Part shown: piece by piece, positions 53,949 through 61,331 of the stretch
How the letters are laid out: each line of letters opens with the position of its first letter
Numbering within the stretch: the stretch's first letter is position 1
Source: Mycobacterium sp. SMC-2
Lineage (GTDB): Bacteria; Actinomycetota; Actinomycetes; Mycobacteriales; Mycobacteriaceae
Direction of reading: 5' to 3'
Assembly (NCBI RefSeq): GCF_025263485.1
Contig: NZ_CP079863.1
Span: forward strand, 4,092,001 to 4,156,000
Length of the DNA stretch: 64,000 bases
Made by a program: the position numbers and the translations under genes
Notes under the pieces: model-generated
What the model was told of the DNA's origin: nothing
What the model saw: only the letters and a program-made list of their open reading frames with translations
The model's database searches: none

Positions 53949-54661
53949 GCACCCTCGTCCTCACCGCGCACGGCAGCCGGGACCCACGGTCGGGCGCCAA
54001 CGCCCAGGCCCTGGCCGACCGGCTGGCATTCATGCGCCCCGACCTCGACGTGCGGCTGGCCTTCCTGGAGCTCAACGCGCCGAACTTCGTCGACGTCCTG
54101 GCCGGATTGCCGGACAGCCGCCGCGCGGTGGTCGCCCCGCTGCTGCTGGCCAGCGCCTACCACGCGCGCCTGGACATCCCGAAGCAGATCGCGAGGGCCG
54201 GAGCCCACGGCATCCGGCAGGCCGACGTGCTCGGCGAGGACGGGCGGCTGATCTCGGTGCTGCGCGAACGCCTCGCTGAGTTGGGGGTTTCGCCCGACGA
54301 CGAGGACCTAGGGGTGATGGTGGTCGCGATCGGCTCGTCCAACCCCGCGGCGAACGCGCGCACCGCGCAGGTGGCGTCCCGGCTGGCCGTCGGCACCCGG
54401 TGGGCCGGGGCCACGACGGCCTTCGCCACCCGGCCCGAGGCGTCGGTGCACCGCGCCGCCGGCCACCTGAGCCGCCGCGGCGCGCGGCGGCTCGTCATCG
54501 CGCCGTGGTTCCTGGCACCGGGACTGCTCACCGACGGCGTCTCAACGTATGTGCGGGACAACGGCATTGCGATGGCCGCGCCGCTCGGCGCGCACCGATT
54601 GGTGGCCGAAACCGTGTTGGACCGTTACGACGAGGCGCTGGACGCCGACGCCGCGGCCTAA
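53945..54661 (+). CDS. Sirohydrochlorin chelatase (CbiX/SirB-type)
   Basis: A 238-residue protein made of two CbiX-like halves: LVLTAHGSRDPRSG with the first metal-binding His, LLLASAYHARLDIP with the second, and in the C-terminal half VVAIGSSNPAANA and RLVIAPWFLAPG. It inserts Fe2+ (or Co2+) into sirohydrochlorin. Its operon position after sirA and cysH argues for siroheme synthesis for the sulfite reductase. It corresponds to the gene called che1 (Rv2393) in M. tuberculosis. The start overlaps the cysH stop by 4 bp. Confidence 0.9.
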   Translation: MSTLVLTAHGSRDPRSGANAQALADRLAFMRPDLDVRLAFLELNAPNFVDVLAGLPDSRRAVVAPLLLASAYHARLDIPKQIARAGAHGIRQADVLGEDGRLISVLRERLAELGVSPDDEDLGVMVVAIGSSNPAANARTAQVASRLAVGTRWAGATTAFATRPEASVHRAAGHLSRRGARRLVIAPWFLAPGLLTDGVSTYVRDNGIAMAAPLGAHRLVAETVLDRYDEALDADAAA

Positions 54662-54667
54662 TCCATT

Positions 54668-54730
54668 CGCCGAACGTCGACTTGTTGCGGGCAAACCACC
54701 CGAAACACCACGACAACTCGACGTTCGGCG
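54668..54730. terminator. Bidirectional terminator-like inverted repeat
   Basis: Arms 54668-54687 and 54711-54730 pair at 18 of 20 positions (outer 13 perfect: CGCCGAACGTCGA) around a 23-nt loop. It sits in the 74-bp gap between the convergent chelatase and LysR genes. Confidence 0.7.
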
Positions 54731-54735
54731 CGAGC

Positions 54736-55677
54736 CTATCCGCGCGTGCGACCGACGATGTGGCTCACCATGTCTCGCACCGCCCCCGCCGGCGGGGTGC
54801 GCCCGCCCACCCAGATGGCGCGAAACTTGCGTCGTAAGTCCAACTTCGGGATGGTGACCGCGCTCAGCCGCCCGACCGCCAGGTCGTCGGCCACCGCCAA
54901 CCGGCTCATCGCCGCCGGCCCCGCGCCGGCGAGGACGGCCGCGCGCATCGCCGCCGCCGACGTCAACTCCAGCACCGGCGCGGCCTGTTCCATGTCGTCG
55001 CCCAGCACCCGGCGCAGCGCCACGGTCAGCGAATCGCGGATGCCCGAATGCGGTTCGCGCGCAACCAGCGGCGTTTCCGCGAGTTCACGGGCGGTCACGC
55101 CCCGCGCCCGTCGGGTCCACTTGTGCCCCGGCGGCACGACGATCACCAATTCGTCCTGCCCCACCACGCAGGTGCCCAACCCCGTTGGCGTGCCGGGGTT
55201 TTCGACGAAGCCGAGATCGACGCTGCCGTCGCGGACCGCGGTGATAGCGTGCTCGCTGTTGGTGGCGGTCAAAATGACTTGCGGTGCAGCGCCACCGCGC
55301 CGCGTCGCCTCGGTCTGCAGGGACAGCAGCCAGTGCGGCATCAGCTGTTCGGAGATCGTCTGGCTGGCCGCCACCCGGATCCGCTCGCGGCCCTCCTTGC
55401 GCAGCGCGCCCATACCCGCATCCAGCTCGGCGGCGACCTCGAGCAACCGCCTCGCCCAGTCCGCGACGATCAGCCCCGCCGGCGTCAGTTGCGAGCCGCG
55501 GGTCGTCCGCACCGCCAACGTCACCCCGACCTGGGCCTCCATCGCCGCGAGCCGCCGCGAAATGGCCTGCTGCGTCAGCCCGAGTTCGCGCGCGGCGCGG
55601 CCCAGGCTGCCCGTCTCGGCGATCGCCAGAAACACCTCGAACGAGGCGAGCTCGGGCATCCGGGGGCTGAGCGGCAT
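54736..55677 (-). CDS. LysR-family transcriptional regulator (Rv2282c-like)
   Basis: A 313-residue LTTR. The winged helix-turn-helix is at about residues 10-70 (GSLGRAARELGLTQQAISRR), followed by a periplasmic-binding-type effector domain (residues 95-300). It is divergent from the ferredoxin gene, with a 103-bp gap containing two palindromes, so control of that gene and of itself is likely. Because it ends next to the sulfate operon, a sulfur-related role has been considered, but it is not a CysB-type protein in length or motif and the link is only positional. Confidence 0.88.
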   Translation of the reverse strand: MPLSPRMPELASFEVFLAIAETGSLGRAARELGLTQQAISRRLAAMEAQVGVTLAVRTTRGSQLTPAGLIVADWARRLLEVAAELDAGMGALRKEGRERIRVAASQTISEQLMPHWLLSLQTEATRRGGAAPQVILTATNSEHAITAVRDGSVDLGFVENPGTPTGLGTCVVGQDELVIVVPPGHKWTRRARGVTARELAETPLVAREPHSGIRDSLTVALRRVLGDDMEQAAPVLELTSAAAMRAAVLAGAGPAAMSRLAVADDLAVGRLSAVTIPKLDLRRKFRAIWVGGRTPPAGAVRDMVSHIVGRTRG

Positions 55678-55688
55678 GGCTGATCACA

Positions 55689-55733
55689 TCACAATCGATT
55701 CGTGTGACACAACGATAGCTTGTGACTCCACAA
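55689..55733. promoter_or_regulatory. LysR-type operator region with two palindromes
   Basis: TCACA-N9-TGTGA (55689-55707) and TTGTG-ACTC-CACAA (55720-55733) lie in the gap between lysR and the ferredoxin gene. They are candidates for LTTR recognition and activation sites. Confidence 0.5.
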
Positions 55734-55780
55734 CGCCGGGGGCCCTACTCGCGGCTGGTCGCGGCACGAACCATGAAGCC

Positions 55781-56107
55781 ATGACCTACGTGATCGCCGA
55801 GCCCTGCGTCGCCATCAAGGACAAGGCGTGCATCGAGGAGTGCCCCGTCGACTGCATCTACGAGGGCGCGCGGATGCTCTACATCCACCCCGACGAGTGC
55901 GTCGACTGCGGCGCCTGCGAGCCGGTGTGCCCGGTCGAGTCCATCTACTACGAAGACGACCTGCCCGCCGAATACGCCAAATACACGCAGATCAACGCCG
56001 ACTTCTTCACGGAGCTCGGCTCGCCCGGCGGTGCGGCGAAGATTGGACCGACGGAGAACGACCCGGCCGCGGTCAAGAACCTCGAGAGCCGGGCCGAGGC
56101 CAGCTAG
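55781..56107 (+). CDS. 7Fe-type ferredoxin ([3Fe-4S][4Fe-4S])
   Basis: A 108-residue ferredoxin beginning MTYVIAEPCVAIKDKACIEE. The first cluster region is C-x7-C-x3-CP and the second is CVDCGACEPVCPVE with the standard C-x2-C-x2-C-x3-CP. The C-terminal extension (ADFFTELGSPGGAAKIGPT) is typical of actinobacterial 7Fe ferredoxins such as FdxA/FdxC. It supplies electrons to enzymes such as P450s or sulfite reductase. An in-frame-shifted ATG AAG CCA TGA overlaps its start as ATGA. It is divergent from LysR. Confidence 0.92.
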   Translation: MTYVIAEPCVAIKDKACIEECPVDCIYEGARMLYIHPDECVDCGACEPVCPVESIYYEDDLPAEYAKYTQINADFFTELGSPGGAAKIGPTENDPAAVKNLESRAEAS

Positions 56108-56148
56108 GGACCTAAGGCGCCTTTCCGGGCGCGCTCAACCGGCGTCGA

Positions 56149-56212
56149 ATGGAATTGGCGGCTTCAGCCGTCACAAGTCGGGGCATTCCCACATTGCCCG
56201 ACCAAATTCCAT
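56149..56212 (+). ncRNA. Predicted structured leader (three-way junction) of the PE-PPE operon
   Basis: In the mRNA leader, ATGGAATT (56149-56156) pairs with AATTCCAT (56205-56212). Between them lie two hairpins: GGCGGC-TTCA-GCCGTC (56157-56172, one G-U) and GTCGGG/CCCGAC (56177-56182, 56197-56202). The closing stem ends directly before AAGGAG, the ribosome site of the PE gene. It could be a translational control element; no known riboswitch class is recognised. Confidence 0.4.
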
Positions 56213-56224
56213 AAGGAGACACCG

Positions 56225-57061
56225 ATGTCCTTTGTGATTACCCAACCCGAAGCTTTGCTCTACGCCGCGGGCAAGCTCGAGGCCCTTGGGTCCGCGTTGG
56301 CGGCCGAAAGCGCGGCGGCGGCTCCGCCGACCACCGCGATCGCGCCCGCGGCCGCCGACGAAATATCGGCGTTGCAAGCGGCGCTGTTCACGGCGTATGG
56401 CGAGCTGTATCAGTCGATCAACGCCCAGGCCGCGAGCATCCACCAGCAGTTCGTGGAAACCCTTGACACCAGCGCCGGGTCGTATCAAACCGCCGAGGCC
56501 ACCAACTCCGCGGCAACCGCGTCGCCCTTCGCGGCCGCACCGGCCGTCAACGGTGCGGCAACCCCGGCGGCCGCGGCGGACCCGCCGGCGGGCAGTGGCC
56601 TGCTCAACATCGGCGACATCGGGGTGGGCAACTTCGGCTCCGCGACGTCGGACCTGCTTGCGATGGCGGGTGGCGGCCTGCTCGTCAGACCCGAAGGGCT
56701 GTCGGGCCCGGCATCGTCCGCCCTGGCCGGGACGACCCTTACGGACACGGTGCAGCCCCTCGCGGGAACGCCGCAACCCGCAGGTGCGGCGGGAGCCCCG
56801 ATGGTGGCGGGTCTCGGACAGGCGACCGCGGTCGGCCGGCTGTCGGTGCCGCCCAGCTGGGCCGCCGGAGCGAGCGCGCCAACCACGCCGCCGGCAGCTC
56901 CGACGCTGACCGGCTGGACTACCGCGGCGCCCCAGGGCCCGTCGGTGGCCGGCGTGCCTGCCGGGATGCCCGCCGTGGCGACCGCCGGGAAACTCGGCGG
57001 ACTGGGCGCGCCCCGCTACGGCGTCAAGCCCACCGTCATGGGACGCCCCACGGTCGCCTAG
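56225..57061 (+). CDS. PE-family protein with a PPE-SVP-like C-terminal tail
   Basis: A 278-residue PE protein. Residues 1-95 form the PE domain (MSFVITQPEALLYAAGKLEA, later YQSINAQAASIHQQFVETL). A low-complexity Ala/Pro linker follows. The C-terminus holds GLGQATAVGRLSVPPSWAAG, the GxxSVPxxW motif that defines PPE-SVP proteins, and ends with PRYGVKPTVM, nearly the same as its PPE neighbour. PE proteins are secreted by ESX type VII systems with a PPE partner. AAGGAG lies 6 nt before the ATG. A PE protein carrying a PPE-SVP tail is unusual. Confidence 0.9.
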   Translation: MSFVITQPEALLYAAGKLEALGSALAAESAAAAPPTTAIAPAAADEISALQAALFTAYGELYQSINAQAASIHQQFVETLDTSAGSYQTAEATNSAATASPFAAAPAVNGAATPAAAADPPAGSGLLNIGDIGVGNFGSATSDLLAMAGGGLLVRPEGLSGPASSALAGTTLTDTVQPLAGTPQPAGAAGAPMVAGLGQATAVGRLSVPPSWAAGASAPTTPPAAPTLTGWTTAAPQGPSVAGVPAGMPAVATAGKLGGLGAPRYGVKPTVMGRPTVA

Positions 57062-57098
57062 GAAACCCCAAGTTTTGAGCGAAAAGGAGTGCAGGACA

Positions 57099-58253
57099 AT
57101 GGACTTCGGAGCACTACCCCCAGAAATCAACTCGGCACGCATGTACGCCGGGGCCGGCGCCGGGCCGATGATGGCCGCCGCGGCCGCCTGGAACGCCCTG
57201 GCCGCCGAGCTGAGCACCACCGCGGCGGGCTACGAGTCGGTGATCTCGGAGCTGACCGGCGAGCAGTGGATGGGCCCGGCCTCCACATCGGCGGCCACCG
57301 CGGTCCAGCCCTTCGTGAGCTGGCTGAACACCACCGCCGCGGCCGCCCAGTACGCCGCCGCCCAGGCCATGGCGTCCGCGGCCGCCTACGAGGCGGCCTT
57401 TGCGATGACGGTTCCGCCTCCGGTGATCGCGGCCAACAGGGCCCAGCTGGCGGCCCTAGTCGCCACCAACGTGCTCGGACAGAACACGTCGGCGATCATG
57501 GCCACCGAGGCGGAGTACTCGGCGATGTGGGCCCAAGACGCCGCCGCCATGTACGGCTATGCAGCCTCGTCGTCGGCCGCCGGAAAGTTGAGCCCGCTGA
57601 CCTCGCCGACATCGACGACCAGCCCAGGCGGGATCGCCCGCCAGGCCGCCGTGGTATCGGGCACGGGTGCCGCCACCAACACGCAGGCCGGGCTCATGCA
57701 GTCGGTCAACACGTTCCAGAACACGGTGGCGGGACTCGCCGGCCCGAACGTCGGGGCGACCGCCGACCCTCCCCCGGCCACGCCCTTCTTCCAAATCCCG
57801 ATCGTGCAGAACACCATCAACGGCGCGATCAACACCGCCGCGTGGTGGTCCATGGAAACCATCCCGACCTCGGTGTTGCTGGGACACACGATGAACGGCG
57901 TTCCGTCGGTCATGCTCGGCACCGCGGGCCCCTTCGTCGGACCCACGCTGGCGGGGTCGGTGGCGCAGGCCGGGTCGACCGGAATGGCCCAGGCGCCCGT
58001 GCTGGCCGGCGTCGGCCAGGCGTCCACGGTGGGTCGTCTGTCGGTTCCGGCCACCTGGTCGGCGGCCGCTCCCCCGATGGATCCCGTCGCTTCGGTCGGG
58101 TCGGGCTGGGCAGTGGCGCCCGAGGAGGCGGCACCGGTGACCGCGGTGCCGGCCGGGATGCCGGCGATGGCCACGGCCGGTAGAGGTTACGGCTTCAGCA
58201 CCCCGCGGTACGGGGTCAAGCCCACGGTGATGCCGAAGACGGTTTTCGCCTGA
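57099..58253 (+). CDS. PPE-family protein, SVP subgroup
   Basis: A 384-residue PPE protein. The PPE domain (about residues 1-175) starts MDFGALPPEINSARMYAGAG and includes the WxG-like GEQWMGPAS. After a hydrophobic middle (TINGAINTAAWWSMETIPTS) comes the SVP motif VGQASTVGRLSVPATW and the C-terminal PRYGVKPTVMPKTVFA. AAAAGGAG precedes the ATG. It lies 37 bp after the PE gene and should form a PE-PPE heterodimer for ESX secretion. Both proteins share their tail, so part of one may be copied from the other. Confidence 0.93.
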   Translation: MDFGALPPEINSARMYAGAGAGPMMAAAAAWNALAAELSTTAAGYESVISELTGEQWMGPASTSAATAVQPFVSWLNTTAAAAQYAAAQAMASAAAYEAAFAMTVPPPVIAANRAQLAALVATNVLGQNTSAIMATEAEYSAMWAQDAAAMYGYAASSSAAGKLSPLTSPTSTTSPGGIARQAAVVSGTGAATNTQAGLMQSVNTFQNTVAGLAGPNVGATADPPPATPFFQIPIVQNTINGAINTAAWWSMETIPTSVLLGHTMNGVPSVMLGTAGPFVGPTLAGSVAQAGSTGMAQAPVLAGVGQASTVGRLSVPATWSAAAPPMDPVASVGSGWAVAPEEAAPVTAVPAGMPAMATAGRGYGFSTPRYGVKPTVMPKTVFA

Positions 58254-58289
58254 GACAACCGGCCATGGCCGGCCCGCCGGGGCCTTTAA

Positions 58290-58295
58290 TAGGGT
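58290..58295 (+). promoter_or_regulatory. -10 element for a leaderless start (TAGGGT)
   Basis: TAGGGT ends 6 nt before the ATG at 58302. Confidence 0.45.
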
Positions 58296-58301
58296 GAGCC
58301 C

Positions 58302-59576
58302 ATGCGGACAGCTCGAATCATCCACGTCATCCGGCAGATAGGGTCGCTCGTCGTCACGGCGGTAACCGCGGTATCCACGCTCAACGCCTACCGGCCACTG
58401 GCGCGCAGCGGATACCTCTCGCTCTTCTCGTTCATGTTCGGGCTGGTCGTCACCGAGTTGCCGCTGCAGACTTTGGTCAGCCAGCTCGGCGGGCTGGCGT
58501 TGACCGCCCGTCGCCTGACGCGGCCGGTGCGGATCGCCGCGTGGACGGTGGCGGGAGTGTCGGCAATGGGCCTGCTGAACTTCAGCCGTGCCGGGCACAA
58601 GGCCAACGTGCCGCTGACCGAGGCGCTAGACAGTGGCCTGGGCGCGTCTCGTCTCACCGAATCGGGGGACCTGTGGCGTAAGCCGGCCGGCAGCGGCACC
58701 GCCAAGACACCGGGGCTGCTGCGGATGATGCGCATCTATCGCGACTACGCCCACGACTCCAACATCAGCTACGGCGAATTCGGCAGCGCCAATTTTCTGG
58801 ACATCTGGCGCCGTCCCGATCTCGACCTGAGCGGCAAGGCGCCGGTGCTTTTCCAGATCCCCGGCGGCGCCTGGACGTTGGGAAACAAACGCGGGCAAGC
58901 GCATCCGTTGATGAGCCACCTTGCGGAGTTGGGCTGGATCTGCGTGGCGATCAACTACCGGCACAGCCCCCGCAACACCTGGCCCGCTCACATCATCGAC
59001 GTCAAGCGCGCCCTGGCGTGGGTTAAGGGCCACATCGCCGAGTACGGCGGCGATCCCGAATTCATCGCCATCACCGGCGGTTCGGCCGGCGGCCACCTGT
59101 CGGCGTTGGCCGCGCTCACCCCCAACGACCCTGAGTTCCAGCCCGGCTTCGAGGACGCCGACACCCGGGTGCAGGCCGCCGTGCCGTTCTACGGCGTCTA
59201 CGATTTCACCCGGTTCAGCGACGCGATGCACCCGATGATGCCCGCGCTGCTGGTCAAATCCGTTGTCAAGGAACGGCCGTCGACCAACATGCAGCCGTTC
59301 ATCACCGCCTCGCCGATCAACCACGTTTCGCCCGACGCTCCCCCGTTCTTCGTCCTGCACGGCCGCAACGACTCGCTGGTGCCCGTCGAGCAGGCGCGTG
59401 GGTTCGTCGAGCGACTGCGGCAAGTCAGCAACCAGCCCGTCGTGTACGCCGAATTGCCGTTCACCCAGCACGCTTTCGACATCTTCGGTTCGGCCCGCGC
59501 GGCGCACACCGCGGTCGCCGTCGAGCAATTCCTGGCCCAGGTGTATTCGACGCGCCGCCAGGCCAATGTGGCTTAG
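58302..59576 (+). CDS. Membrane-associated alpha/beta hydrolase (Lip-type esterase)
   Basis: A 424-residue carboxylesterase with an N-terminal hydrophobic region (about residues 10-105, several possible helices) and a hormone-sensitive-lipase-like domain: PGGAW as the oxyanion motif (variant of HGGG), nucleophile GGSAGG, acid in HGRNDSLVP and His in FTQHAFD. It resembles the mycobacterial LipC/LipQ class of esterases. It probably hydrolyses acyl esters at the membrane face. TAGGGT 6 nt before the ATG suggests a leaderless mRNA separate from PE-PPE. Confidence 0.85.
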   Translation: MRTARIIHVIRQIGSLVVTAVTAVSTLNAYRPLARSGYLSLFSFMFGLVVTELPLQTLVSQLGGLALTARRLTRPVRIAAWTVAGVSAMGLLNFSRAGHKANVPLTEALDSGLGASRLTESGDLWRKPAGSGTAKTPGLLRMMRIYRDYAHDSNISYGEFGSANFLDIWRRPDLDLSGKAPVLFQIPGGAWTLGNKRGQAHPLMSHLAELGWICVAINYRHSPRNTWPAHIIDVKRALAWVKGHIAEYGGDPEFIAITGGSAGGHLSALAALTPNDPEFQPGFEDADTRVQAAVPFYGVYDFTRFSDAMHPMMPALLVKSVVKERPSTNMQPFITASPINHVSPDAPPFFVLHGRNDSLVPVEQARGFVERLRQVSNQPVVYAELPFTQHAFDIFGSARAAHTAVAVEQFLAQVYSTRRQANVA

Positions 59577-60196
59577 CCGCCGAGTATTTGGGCCACCACG
59601 CCGGTGACGATGGCCTCCGGGTCCCGCTCGATGCCGACGGTGCGTAGTTCGCCGCCGATCGCCAGGGACGAGACGCCGTGCACCAGCGACCACAGCGGCG
59701 CGGCGAGCTCGCGCGGATCCCGACCGCCGACGATGCCCGCCGCCTGGCACGCCGCGATCGCGTCGAGAAGGTCCGCGAACGCCTGCTCGCCGGCGACGGC
59801 CAGCTCGGGATGGTCCGCCTTCGGGAGCTCGGCGCCGAACATCACCTGGTAGCGATCCGGGTGGGCGACGGCCCAGCGCACGTACGCGCGGCCGAGTTCG
59901 ACCACCCGGTCCTTCGGGTCGGGCGTGGCCTCGGCGGCCGCGGCGAGGCCGGCGTGCAGGTCGCGGAAGCCCTGCTCGGCCACCGTCGCGAGCAGCGCGG
60001 CCTTGTCCGCGAAGTGCCGGTACGGGGCCGCGGCGCTGACCCCGGCGCGCCTCGCCGCCTCGGTCAGCGTGAAGCCTTTGGGCCCCTTTTCGGCCACCAG
60101 CGACAAGGCGGCGCTGGTCAGGGCGCGTTTCAGGTCGCCGTGGTGGTAGCTGTCCCGACGCTTCGCACCCGCCGGGGTTTTCCGCTCACGTGCCAT
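59573..60196 (-). CDS. TetR-family regulator
   Basis: A 207-residue TetR protein: a basic N-terminus, helix-turn-helix FTLTEAARRAGVSAAAPYRH, and a TetR_C_33-like ligand domain ending LAIGGELRTVG. I start at the ATG at 60196, which has TAATGT 7 nt upstream; the longer frame runs into the divergent promoter. It converges on the esterase gene and is divergent from a DUF1707 gene. An almost ideal operator lies between them, so it should regulate itself and the DUF1707 gene. Confidence 0.88.
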   Translation of the reverse strand: MARERKTPAGAKRRDSYHHGDLKRALTSAALSLVAEKGPKGFTLTEAARRAGVSAAAPYRHFADKAALLATVAEQGFRDLHAGLAAAAEATPDPKDRVVELGRAYVRWAVAHPDRYQVMFGAELPKADHPELAVAGEQAFADLLDAIAACQAAGIVGGRDPRELAAPLWSLVHGVSSLAIGGELRTVGIERDPEAIVTGVVAQILGG

Positions 60197-60197
60197 G

Positions 60198-60228
60198 TTG
60201 ACGACATTAACATTTGGGACTATGTTAA
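60198..60228. promoter_or_regulatory. Divergent promoter with TetR operator
   Basis: Plus strand: -35 TTGACG (60198-60203), 17-nt spacer, -10 TATGTT (60221-60226). Minus strand: -10 TAATGT (60204-60209) 7 nt before the tetR ATG. A perfect inverted repeat TTAACAT-N8-ATGTTAA (60207-60228) overlaps both -10 elements, so one bound dimer could silence both genes. Confidence 0.75.
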
Positions 60229-60257
60229 GGCCATTCACATCGTTGGAAGGGGACGAA

Positions 60258-60749
60258 ATGAACCAGCAACTCGCGACCCCGCGCGCCGGCGACCGCGACC
60301 GGGAGAGGACGGCCGCACGCCTCGGCCAAGCGCTCGCGCAGGGCTACCTGGATCTGAACGAATACGACCAACGGGTGCAGGCGGTCTTCGAGACACACAC
60401 CACTGAGGAACTGCGCCAACTCCTCGCCGACCTGCCGCTGGAACGGATCCGGCGGGCGGACCCGCGACGTCGCGCCGCCCGCATCGAGGCCGCCCGCCGC
60501 GGCGTGCGCGTTCACCTCGCCGCCTACGTTGCGATGACCGTCATCGTGCTCACCGTGTGGGCGGCCGTCGCCGCCACCACCGGCGCCACGTACTTCTGGC
60601 CGATATGGCCCATCCTCGGCGCCGGGATCGGCCTCCTCAGCCACGCCCTCGGCATTCGCCCCGCGGGGACAGCCTTTGCGAAATGGGAAAGCCCCTGTGC
60701 CGCAGGCTATGCCTTGGGACGCACGCCGCGTTACACGAAAACCGGCTGA
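60258..60749 (+). CDS. DUF1707 membrane protein
   Basis: A 163-residue protein. The DUF1707 domain at residues 8-60 has the signature DRERTAARLGQALAQGYLDL and EYDQRVQAVFETHT. Two membrane helices follow (about 95-116 and 118-135, the second being the 2TM domain common in this family). AGGGGA lies before the ATG at 60258. The last 25 residues after the helix are polar and lack similarity to anything I recognise. DUF1707 proteins act in envelope stress or development in actinobacteria; the divergent TetR probably represses this gene. Confidence 0.82.
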   Translation: MNQQLATPRAGDRDRERTAARLGQALAQGYLDLNEYDQRVQAVFETHTTEELRQLLADLPLERIRRADPRRRAARIEAARRGVRVHLAAYVAMTVIVLTVWAAVAATTGATYFWPIWPILGAGIGLLSHALGIRPAGTAFAKWESPCAAGYALGRTPRYTKTG

Positions 60750-60780
60750 ACCGGAAAGCGCGGCGTCGTTTCCGGCATGG

Positions 60781-61224
60781 TTATTGCACCGTGACGGTGG
60801 CCGTATACGTGCACGCCGGCTTGGAGTCATTGCCGACGAAGCTGGTGTAGGACGTGCCGATCGTCGTCGTGCCCGGCCGCAACGCGGTGAACTTCCACAC
60901 CTCGGTTCCGGGCGCGCCCAACGCGTCGGAGCTCGGTGGGACGAACTCGTGACTCGTTTGCTTGATGATGCCCGGGTCGCCGATCGTCGTGTCCGGCGTC
61001 CACCGGTACGGGGTGGTGTAGTTCGAGCCCAACCGGAGGATCAGCGTGTTGCCGACGGCCACGGTGATGTTCTGCGTGATGTCGCTTTCCGTGAGCACCT
61101 GGCTCATGGGCACCTCGAGCGTCTTGGTCGACGGTGGGTTCCTGGACCCGAAGTGGCAGCCCGCCAAGATCGGCGAAACGAGCATCGCGACGGCCACCAA
61201 GCGCCTGATCTTCCCGACAGTCAT
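60781..61224 (-). CDS. Lipoprotein with chagasin-like (I42) inhibitor domain
   Basis: A 147-residue lipoprotein. The signal peptide ends in the lipobox LAGC (cysteine at about residue 23). The mature part has the I42-type beta fold: a loop NYTTPYRWTPD, which replaces the usual NPTTGYxW, and a later WKFTALRPGTTTI. Chagasin-like proteins inhibit papain-like cysteine proteases in other organisms; the altered first loop makes inhibitor function uncertain. CATAAT lies 7 nt before the ATG at 61224. An ATG three codons earlier is possible. Confidence 0.75.
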   Translation of the reverse strand: MTVGKIRRLVAVAMLVSPILAGCHFGSRNPPSTKTLEVPMSQVLTESDITQNITVAVGNTLILRLGSNYTTPYRWTPDTTIGDPGIIKQTSHEFVPPSSDALGAPGTEVWKFTALRPGTTTIGTSYTSFVGNDSKPACTYTATVTVQ

Positions 61225-61231
61225 CGAGCCC

Positions 61232-61237
61232 ATTATG
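61232..61237 (-). promoter_or_regulatory. -10 element for the leaderless lipoprotein gene (CATAAT)
   Basis: CATAAT on the minus strand, five of six matches to TATAAT, ends 7 nt before the ATG at 61224. Confidence 0.45.
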
Positions 61238-61319
61238 GCCTGGAGCCTGATCGACGTGCGGCTGCGCACGAGCCCATCACCGGCTCGGCGTTTTGGGCTC
61301 GTGTTTGCTGAATGTCCGG

Positions 61320-61325
61320 TAGCTT
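61320..61325 (+). promoter_or_regulatory. -10 element for a leaderless start (TAGCTT)
   Basis: TAGCTT ends 6 nt before the ATG at 61332. Confidence 0.5.
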
Positions 61326-61331
61326 CTGTGC

